Notes under the pieces: generated by a model
Told to the model about the DNA's origin: nothing
Databases searched by the model: none
What the model saw: the letters and a program-made list of their open reading frames with translations, nothing else
Program-made: the position numbers and the translations under genes
DNA from: Enoplolaimus lenunculus
Taxonomy: Eukaryota > Nematoda > Enoplea > Enoplida > Thoracostomopsidae
Direction of reading: 5' to 3'
Length of the DNA stretch: 64,000 nt
NCBI GenBank assembly: GCA_030248215.1
Contig: JASANG010002646.1
Span: 1-64,000 of the forward strand
Shown: positions 57,322 to 64,000 of the stretch, piece after piece
How the letters are laid out: each line of letters starts with the position of its first letter
Position numbering within the stretch: the first letter of the stretch is position 1

Positions 57322-59892
57322 TTAAACAAGTACCGACTGACATGCGGTCTATGTGGCTTGTGATACGAAATATCAAAGAGCAAACGTGATAATCAGCAAA
57401 ATGACAAAAGATACTACACTGTAAATTCCGATGAGTTGATTAATCAACTCAGAGGGAGAATTGGATATATTTGCCTGTTTCTGAATTAAAATCGGCAAAC
57501 ATTAACTAACACTGAGCTTAGTTAATTGTGCGTTAATTAATTTATTAATTCAAAATGAGTTCAATCAATTCACAATTCTGAGTTCTGAAAGACTTAATTC
57601 AGATATCAGACCTCTTAGTGGATTCAGCTCATTCTGCGTTAAAATCAACTCATTAAAATTTACAGTATTAAAGAAATTTGATGATTTGTTGTCGTAGAAA
57701 ATATTATTAATACACTTGTGTCTGAAACTAACCTTTCCTTGAACTACGCATTCAGCCATACGATTTGCAATTAAATTAATGTTTGCATCGGTGTATGTGT
57801 TATCGATGCACGTCTTCAATGCTGATCCACTTACTTTTGTTGCTGCTTTTACGTCCCTCCTAGAAAGCATGGCAAATACAAAAGAACAGGGTCGGAACAG
57901 TAATATAAGCATATTCCTAAGCCTATAAGCCTAAGCCGAAGCCTAAGGTTTTCAATGCTGATCCACTAACTTTTGTTGCTGCTTTTACGTCACTCCTAAA
58001 AAGTATGGCAAATACAAAAGAACAGGGTCGGAACAGTAGTATAAGCATATTCCTAAACCTATAAGCCTAAGCCAAAGTCTAAGCCGAGCAAAAAATTAAT
58101 CTAAACGTTAAGCTTAATACTCTATTCCAGTCGAACAGACAAATGTTTCACCCTTTATCTTTTCATGAGCCGCAAAAGTATGTAGGAATAACAAAACATT
58201 CAACCTTCATCCATATATCAGTAAATGTTAATCGAAACGCTATTTTAGCATTAAATTAAACGTTTTTTGAAAACCCAAACAGAGTTTTGTACTTTTGACA
58301 CGAGTCCTAAAGTTAGAATGGATAACAAAAAAATACAGAAACGAATATTCGGCACCTACCTGGATCCAAAACCACAATGCCTCGGCTGTAGAAAAATGAC
58401 TTAATTAAACTCGACACATCTGTATGTCGACTTTAAATTTGGTAGACTTAGGCTTACGCTCACTGTAAATTTCAGTGAGTTGATTTGAACTCAGAATGAG
58501 TTGAGTCACTCAGTCTGAGTTAAGCCTATCAGAACTCAGAATTTTTAGTTCACTCAATTCTTTATGAGTTAATTAATTCACTCACCCAGAGTCAACTCAA
58601 CTTAGCGTAAGAATCAACTCAACTCAAACTGAGTTAATCAACTCAACTCAAACTGAGTTATTGTTTACTGATATTAATTTAGAAATAACCAACTCGCTAC
58701 CTGAATTGATTAATCAACTCATTGAAAATTACACTGCTATTCATTTTGATTATTTCACAGTGTCGCCCGGTGTTGTCTGGAGTGTGACCTGTGCCGTATA
58801 AAACGCACGTAATTGGTTGCATGTCACACCGCAAACTTAAGCATTATGCAACATGTTTTAACTTGGAGCGCCGTGGGGCCCCGAACGGCGCCACTCAACA
58901 ACCATAGCGGCAACTCCAATTTTGATTGCAAAATTCATAAGTTGAGTACTGAGGATTTACCGAGACACGACACTTTTGTAAGTTGCTTTGTTCGATTTCC
59001 ATGTTGCTTTCATGTATCTTCCAACCAGTCGAGTTAAATATTTCCTAATTCGTGTACGTTGTTTTGCTTCTGGCGATGCTCTGAAAATAAGTTCACCCAT
59101 ACCATCAACCGGAATTAACTTTTCGGCCTATGTTACTTTTAGGGCCATCCCGGTGGGCAATCCCGGTTTGTAGTGCGGTCTGTCAAAGAGCAGGCTTAGT
59201 TTCTAGACTACATTTTTTTGCTTAAGGCTTAGGCTTAGTAATACGCTTAGCTTTGCGTTTAAAAATACCCTTTACTGTTGCGGCCCTATCAGTATCGCTG
59301 GTCGGTCATTATCTAAGTTAAAATTTACCATAAGCCAAACGTCATTGTATTGACGATGAACGGATTTTTCATAAATCGATTGGAATCTGTAAAATAGTAG
59401 GCTTTACTACATTTTTTTGCTTAGGCATAGGCTTCTTTTGCGAAGCTTAGGCTTAGGCTTAGGCTTACGAATACGTTTAATCTACTGTTACGGCCATAAG
59501 TAACATTAGTCAACCCTTTCTATGACGGGAGGCGTTCGCCGTTGGCGCTCGACGGTAAAAGAAGCTTGACTTATGGCCTAGGACAAACATAATGGCAATG
59601 CATAGAACAGGCCTGTGACAGTACTATATTAAGCGTATTCCTAAGCCTAAGCCTATAGTCTAAAACGAATAATTTTGCTCTATTGCAGTCCCATAGAAAA
59701 ACGTTCCGCCCCTGATCTTTACACGTGAACCAACATAACTTACGACGCCGGTGTGTACGCAGCAGCTGGAGTCGGTCCTGGTATGGTGACTCCAAAATCA
59801 CCAAATTTTTGATTGTAACTCGACGATGAACCGATTGCGCTGTTTGCTACAGCAATTAGTAATGCAAGCAAAACAAAACGCAAAATTAGCAT
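57322..59892 (-). CDS. Small secreted protein, paralogue B (unrecognised family)
   Basis: Read on the minus strand: exon 1 59892-59744, exon 2 59080-58961, exon 3 57859-57733, with donors GTAAGT, GTAAAT and GTTAGT. Exon lengths (149, 120, 127 nt) and phases equal those of paralogue A. The signal peptide is MLILRFVLLALLIAVANS; then AIGSSSSYNQKFGDFGVTI, GPTPAAAY, a basic exon (IRKYLTRLVGRYMKATWK) and an exon with KTCIDNT and INLIANRMAECVVQGK. The last exon is tentative: 57348-57322 encodes TACQSVLV and a stop, in phase and reminiscent of the TSCRNQL start of A's last exon, but its acceptor is weak and the tail is shorter. The two genes point at each other. The first 48 nt of exon 3 occur twice (see 57812-58080). 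Function unknown. Confidence 0.7.
57417..57667. mobile_element. MITE, CACTGTAAATTC family, in paralogue B intron 3
   Basis: CACTGTAAATTCCGATGAG to AAAATTTACAGTA; begins about 65 bp downstream of the exon 3 donor. Confidence 0.88.
57812..58080. repeat. ~130-bp tandem duplication across an intron-exon junction
   Basis: Two adjacent units each hold a TTAGGC-element end (AGAACAGGGTCGGAACAGTA), the acceptor and the first 48 nt of exon 3 of paralogue B (KAATKVSGSALK). Only the copy at 57812-57948 continues into the rest of the exon. Confidence 0.88.
58461..58736. mobile_element. MITE, CACTGTAAATTC family, in paralogue B intron 2
   Basis: CACTGTAAATTTCAGTGAG to GAAAATTACACTG, with an internal 23-bp duplication (AATCAACTCAACTCAAACTG). 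Confidence 0.88.
59117..59383 (+). repeat. Subfamily B TTAGGC element plus flank, second copy
   Basis: Matches 45434-45672, including the flank GTCGGTCATTATCT and AAGCCAAACGTCATTG. Lies in intron 1 of paralogue B, 37 bp upstream of exon 2 in transcript terms. Confidence 0.8.
59404..59728. mobile_element. Two TTAGGC element remnants in paralogue B intron 1
   Basis: 59404-59515 is a subfamily B fragment ending CATAAGTAACATTAG. 59597-59728 is an inverted mixed A/C form (GCATAGAACAGGCCTGTG to CCCCTGATCTTTACACG), ending 15 bp from the exon 1 donor. Confidence 0.72.
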
Positions 59893-60034
59893 TGTTTACA
59901 ATAACTTTAGCTGAATTTATATACTTAACTACAAGTTGTGAACAAATAACTGCGCTGATGGTGTTACACAAGTCTCAGGCTATTAATTTGAATGTTATTG
60001 CTGTCAAAACGAACCTTGGCGAACGTGTAAAAAG

Positions 60035-60476
60035 CAGGGTGTAAAAGGGATAAGGCTTATGCAAAGGTCAGCGGTGGAACGTTTTTCTGTGCGGCTAGAA
60101 TAGACAAAGCTTAACATTTAGACTGATTTTTTGCTTGGCTTAGGCTGAGACTTAGGCTAAGGACTTAGGCTTAGGCTCAGGCTTAGGAATATGCTCATTC
60201 TTACGCGTTTAGGCTTAGGCTTAAAGCATACATATATCTGGTAATTTTTTATTGCAGCGATGCTGCAATTGTTGGAAATGAAATAAAAATTACAAAATTC
60301 ATTTAATATCTTAAAAATTTCGATGCATCTGCTATTTTTTCGCAAAAATTTTACAAAGCGTCGTGAATATTTGCACGCCTCAATTGTGTTCGCAAAAAAT
60401 GAAAAATCTTTGAAACTATTTTACTTCAATATCTGTTTTGCGTTTCCGTTATTTTTACTATCCGTTTTACACCCTG
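60035..60476. mobile_element. TIR element, GGGTGTAAACGGATA family, with nested TTAGGC element
   Basis: CAGGGTGTAAAAGGGATA at the left, TATCCGTTTTACACCCTG at the right. A subfamily A TTAGGC element occupies about 60054-60232 inside it. Confidence 0.72.
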
Positions 60477-60666
60477 CATGTTATCCCTCGTTTCTTATTC
60501 GGGTCACTACATTACTTTTATAGAGGTACTGCAAAACCACAAAAAACAACGTGAATTATTTAAAATAAAGACGTAAAGCATACTGACGAATAAATCAACA
60601 GCTATTAATAGCCACCGAGAGACAACTTTAATTTCGCGTCGACGTTTCATAAAAATTGGAAAAAAT

Positions 60667-60848
60667 TTAAAATTTCAAATATCCAAAGCCATGTTTGAAG
60701 CTGATATTCACATTTGTTAAGCTTTTGGTGTCAAATTTTTCACATGGAATCACAACAAATTCGATACGTTTTTGTGGTTTTACATCCAGGTCAACGAGTT
60801 TCAAAATAAACGCAAAAGTTTCAAGATTCAGTCTTCCGTATGTTAATA
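60667..60848 (-). CDS. Orphan terminal exon, unidentified
   Basis: On the minus strand, after the acceptor TATTAATATTTCAG, a frame of 60 codons reads to a TAA at 60667-60669. It includes YGRLNLETFAFILKLVDLDV, RIEFVVIPCEKF and VNISFKHGFGYLKF, an alternating pattern typical of beta strands. No preceding exon was found toward 62 kb, and no family is recognised. It lies upstream of paralogue B on the same strand but shares nothing with it. Confidence 0.4.
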
Positions 60849-61388
60849 CTGAAATATTAATAACACAATTTAAGTTTTTTATTCAATTTCAAATTTCACT
60901 ATGGGTCAACACCGTTATAAAACACGGCCCATGTAGAGATTCAGAGCCCAAGTATAGATCAGGGGCGGAACGTTATTCCGCACTCAAAATATTATTTCTG
61001 ATATTAAAGAAACAATTTCTTACATTTGAGAAATATGCTTAGCATAGTGCACTTGAAAAGTATTTCTGTTATAACAGAAATGTTTTCAAAAAACGTTCTG
61101 AAATAAAGTCTGAAAATAAACGTTTTCCAGTTATTTTTAGAAAAATTGTCTTAAATATCAGCAAAACTTTTCAGATTTGCCACAGAAAACACTTTTCTGA
61201 ATAAATTCAGAAATACTTTTTTGTGTGCGTGCCGACTGGAACGCTTTAGACTAATTTTTTGCTTAGGCTTTCGCATAGGCTTAGGTATAAGCTCATTGGT
61301 ACGCTTCGGTTTGGGCTTTGGCTTATGAACATGCTTATACTACTGTTACGGCTCTGGTCAATACTTGATGTAAAGTAGGTACAATATG

Positions 61389-61644
61389 GGCCAATGTATA
61401 AAGCAGGGCCGGAACAGTAGTATAAGCATATTCCAAAGCCTAAGCGTAAGCGTAAGGGTGATCCTATGCCTAAGCCTAAGCCTAACCTAAGCAAAAAAGT
61501 TAGTCGAAAGCTTAAACTGAAGCTAAGCAAAAAAGGTAGTCTAAAGCTTAAACTGAGGCTAAGCAAAAAAGTTAGTCTAAAGCTTAAACTGACTCTATTA
61601 CGGCCCCGCCGGAAAACGATCCGGACCTGTTCTAAATATGGGCC
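61389..61644 (-). mobile_element. TTAGGC TIR element, subfamily C (inverted)
   Basis: GGCCAATGTATAAAGCAGGG to CGGACCTGTTCTAAATATGG. Flanks ACAATATG and ACAACATA match at 6 of 8 positions. A 43-bp internal unit (AAGCAAAAAAGTTAGTC and on) is present three times. Confidence 0.87.
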
Positions 61645-61802
61645 ACAACATACATATATAAACAGTTCTGTGTAACAGTCCAGTACTCGCGCTCGGAGTA
61701 GACAATTTTGTAATTCAATTTAGAATCTGTCAAAATGACGTAGACTCCTGGTAAAGTCAGTCAAACAACCTCTGATAATCAAGAAATATTAGTTTTTCAA
61801 AT

Positions 61803-61999
61803 CAAAAAATGGTGCGTCAAATTGACTCTCTCCGAAATAGGCTTTTATTGACGACGCAAAATGAGTTAAAATTCGACTCCGCCTGGAGTCAAATTCGACA
61901 TCAACTTTACTCTAGCGGAATCGAATTTTGACACAGTTTGTGTATTCAGGAAAAGCCTATTTCGGAGAAAGTCAATTTGACTCACCATTTTTTGCAGTG
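61803..61999. mobile_element. MITE, CACTGCAAAAAATGG family
   Basis: CAAAAAATGGTGCGTCAAAT (left end slightly worn) to GACTCACCATTTTTTGCAGTG-type right end; TA follows. Confidence 0.83.
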
Positions 62000-62226
62000 T
62001 ATATAGTTTGTGCTGGCGAACGCTAGCGAACGAAAAGACCAAATTGAGTATTAATTAAAAGTCTACTGCTAAAATTCGGTGTTTTGAAATTTCACAAAGG
62101 GGGCCTGTTTGGTGTGAAAACCTTCGTCGATTTGGAATCAGGCGGTGAGCGCCAATACTGGGTCTCTCCGCCGCGACGAAACGAAAACTTTAACCAATGA
62201 CTTTCCAAAAATGACTGGCTCTTGTA

Positions 62227-62575
62227 CATTACTGCCCGCATTTACGATTTAGGCTTTGGATTAAAGCGTTTTTCGAAACGTAAGCCTAAGCCTGAGCCTA
62301 AGCCTAAGCCTGATCGTTAGCCTAAGCCTAAGCGTAAGCCTAAGCCTGAGCGTAAGCCTAAGCCTGACCGTAGGCCTAAGCCTAAGCGTAAGCCTAAGCG
62401 TAAGCCTATGCCTGACCGTAAGCCTAAGCCTGAGCGTAAGCGTAAGCCTAAGCGTAAGCCTAAGCCTGACCGTAAGCCTAAGCCTGACCGCAATCCTAAG
62501 CCTGAACGCAAGCCTAAGCCTGTAAGCCTAAGCGTGAGCCTAAGCCTGAGCATAAGCCTAAGCGTGTCGGGGCGT
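62227..62575 (-). repeat. Long degenerate TTAGGC-type array without TIRs
   Basis: About 50 tandem hexamers on the minus strand, mixing TTAGGC with TTACGC, TCAGGC and TTACGG types. It begins near ACGATTTAGGC and ends at AAGCGTGTCGGGG, 58 bp past the SLC22-type stop codon. It is the longest such array in the window and no element ends are visible around it. Confidence 0.9.
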
Positions 62576-62633
62576 CGCATACAAAGGCACCAATAGCATA
62601 GCTGCTTATAACAACGGCTGGGAACAATGAATT

Positions 62634-63995
62634 TTAACAATTTCGCCTCGGCAATGTTTTCCGGTTGCCTTCTATTTTAGCATCGTCAATCTCGTCTGGC
62701 AACGGTTCATCTTTTGTTTCCGGAAAACACGTCGGAGCAATGACACAAAGGCCAAACGCCAACAAACCGTACACAACGAACGGGATATGGCCACCAAACG
62801 CAACGGCGAGGAACGCAATTTGAGGTCCGATGACTGACCCGAGCCGCGAACCGACGTTACACACAGCCCGTGCCATATTTCGAACTGACGTTGGAAACAA
62901 CTCGACACTGTAGAGATGGTTGATTTTCCAAATTGGATCAATCATTGACGCACATATCACAACAATTCCAATCAAAGCTCCGCGTGTAGTTTGAACCCCT
63001 GTCATGATGTCTTCTTCACTTGTTACGGATGTATTTTCACCCCCCGAGCACGGAGTAAACTCTGAGTGCTCGTCTAAGGTCTTAATACTTGGCGTAGCGT
63101 AACTCAGTCCAACCAGAGTCCAACAACATACACAAGTGATCGTAACAAAAACAATCAAAATTGGCCGTCGTCCAACGCCACCAACTCGATCGACAAATTG
63201 TGGGATTTGACCCGAAGCGCCTTTGAAAAGCCCCATTGCGAATGTTGCTAAGAAACGGTTGCCAGGCAACGATTGTCCGATGCTAAAGTAAATTCCGAAT
63301 GAAATGATGCTTGACGCTAACCACGAGTACGAGAGTGCGAGCAACGGGCGTACGATTGGACCACAACGAATCAGATCAGCGTAGGTGTAGTCGTGCGATG
63401 ACGTCATTGGATCACAGTCACGTATTCCTGGTGACGTCATTGGATCACAGTGACGTATTCTTGGTGATGTCATCGGCAGCTGAATACAGTTTTCAAGTAT
63501 TGGTTGAAAAGCAGGCATCTCATCGCATTTGTGCACTCCTGTTGATTCCGTACTCGTGAGAGCGCATTCGTGGACTCGTGGTGATATTACAGACGTTTGG
63601 ATACATTTGTTCACTCCAGGCGAAACGATAGGCAACTCTTCGGAAACTCCTGATGATAAAATAGGCGTCTCAGTATAACTATCGCTTCCTGGTAACATCA
63701 CGAGAGTGGTCTGAATACTTTTTTGCGCTCCCGGAGTTGAAACGTGTTTGTCACTGGGTACTCTTGGCGACCAAACAGGTATCTCGATGTATTCCTGTAC
63801 TCCTGATGGCGTTGTTTCACCCGGAGGCGTTGTGGAAACATTGGATGACAACGGAGCAATAAATTGTGCTCTTTCGCGATTCGAGACAAGATTTGATAAT
63901 GTCGTTTCCATAGTGACACTATTTGGCAGCAGGAGGTCAGTTGCCAGGAGTTCAACGTCGGTATTTTCATTGACATTTTGTTCCGTTTTGCCCAT
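62634..63995 (-). CDS. SLC22-type (organic cation transporter-like) MFS carrier, C-terminal half, partial
   Basis: 453 residues are open from the window edge (an ATG lies at 63995, but the exon may extend past it) to the TAA at 62634. Residues 203-211 (YTYADLIRC) match the SLC22 segment before helix 7; GVGRRPILIVF (273-283) is the MFS motif between helices 8 and 9. LYSVELFPTSVRN (361-373) and FPETKDEPLPDEIDDAK (424-440) are SLC22 hallmarks. Helices 7-12 lie roughly at 213-235, 246-262, 278-297, 338-355, 385-402 and 405-422. Residues 1-200 form an unusually long central cytoplasmic loop with degenerate SPGV--C-QT and MTSPGIRDCDP repeats. The first six helices are not in the window. A plasma-membrane carrier for organic ions is inferred from the family. 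Confidence 0.9.
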   Translation of the reverse strand: MGKTEQNVNENTDVELLATDLLLPNSVTMETTLSNLVSNRERAQFIAPLSSNVSTTPPGETTPSGVQEYIEIPVWSPRVPSDKHVSTPGAQKSIQTTLVMLPGSDSYTETPILSSGVSEELPIVSPGVNKCIQTSVISPRVHECALTSTESTGVHKCDEMPAFQPILENCIQLPMTSPRIRHCDPMTSPGIRDCDPMTSSHDYTYADLIRCGPIVRPLLALSYSWLASSIISFGIYFSIGQSLPGNRFLATFAMGLFKGASGQIPQFVDRVGGVGRRPILIVFVTITCVCCWTLVGLSYATPSIKTLDEHSEFTPCSGGENTSVTSEEDIMTGVQTTRGALIGIVVICASMIDPIWKINHLYSVELFPTSVRNMARAVCNVGSRLGSVIGPQIAFLAVAFGGHIPFVVYGLLAFGLCVIAPTCFPETKDEPLPDEIDDAKIEGNRKTLPRRNC

Positions 63996-64000
63996 TTTTG

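Larger units (their letters stand above)
60849..62226. other. Repeats; no gene called
   Basis: 61049-61228 is a TIR element with GTGCACTTGAAAAGTATTTC and GAAATACTTTTTTGTGTGC ends. 61250-61360 is a partial subfamily C TTAGGC element. 62090-62200 is less AT-rich and open in several frames on both strands, so I call no exon there. Confidence 0.55.

Noticed and set aside
62090-62200. Possible plus-strand terminal exon with GLFGVKTFVDLESGGERQYW
   Set aside because: The stretch is less AT-rich and open in at least three frames on both strands, and part resembles sequence near 20.07 kb, so a repeat is more likely.
62227-62575. Chromosome end (true telomere)
   Set aside because: The array is degenerate, only about 350 bp, and followed by a gene, so it is interstitial.
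62317-62640. Open frames rich in Arg-Leu, Gly-Leu or Lys-Pro near 62.4 kb, and similar ones at 49.1-49.4 and 47.8-48.0 kb
   Set aside because: Translations of TTAGGC hexamer arrays, which lack stops in several frames.
1-64000. LTR retrotransposon, endogenous virus or LINE coding regions
   Set aside because: I found no reverse transcriptase, integrase, capsid or envelope-like reading frames and no long terminal repeats; the mobile DNA seen is non-autonomous TIR elements.

Overview
The window looks like a nematode chromosome segment: AT-rich, intron-rich and packed with repeats. Two things point to a nematode. One is a complete cuticle collagen gene (N-terminal membrane anchor, RVKR processing site, Gly-X-Y blocks broken by cysteine clusters). 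The other is the hexamer TTAGGC, the nematode telomere repeat, present in dozens of interspersed arrays. I cannot name the species. I see no rRNA, no intact tRNA, no CRISPR, no retroelement coding region and no bacterial-style operon.

Layout. 0-24 kb is almost entirely small non-autonomous DNA transposons, often nested, plus a possible 3' exon of a gene entering from the left. 24.1-31.8 kb (+) is a multi-exon SLC35F1/F2-type transporter with a very long polyQ-containing C-terminal tail; its first exon is not securely found. 38.2-39.1 kb (+) is a low-complexity polyQ/acidic open frame flanked on both sides by transposons. 43.2-46.4 kb (+) is the five-exon collagen. 48.7-55.0 kb (+) and 57.3-59.9 kb (-) are two convergent paralogues of a small secreted protein family that I do not recognise. 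I assembled both from short exons with identical lengths (149, 120, 127 nt) and identical phases. 60.7-60.8 kb (-) is an orphan terminal exon. 62.6-64.0 kb (-) is the C-terminal half of an SLC22-type (organic cation transporter-like) MFS carrier whose N-terminal half lies beyond the window.

The dominant repeat is a set of terminal-inverted-repeat (TIR) elements of about 160-340 bp, beginning GGCC(A/C)ATGT. Each carries internal arrays of TTAGGC. I separate three subfamilies by TIR: A (ATGTAAAGA, then CAGGGGCGGAAC), B (ATGTTACTTTAA, then GGGGCG) and C (ATGTATAGAACAGGGCCGG). Ten copies have exact 8-bp target-site duplications and one has a paralogous empty site, so these are genuine transposons that spread telomere-type sequence through the genome. 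Other families: MITEs with CACTGTAAATTC ends and TA flanks; MITEs with CACTGCAAAAAATGG ends; elements with GGGGTTCACGTTATAACC ends; TTAA-flanked piggyBac-like MITEs with a tRNA-like interior; and hAT-like elements with CAGGGGCGGATCC ends.

The genes show no common pathway. They are ordinary single-gene eukaryotic loci whose introns are expanded by these insertions. Two introns of the SLC35F gene also hold minisatellites that begin exactly at the 5' splice site; the first repeats the palindrome TGACGTCA fourteen times.
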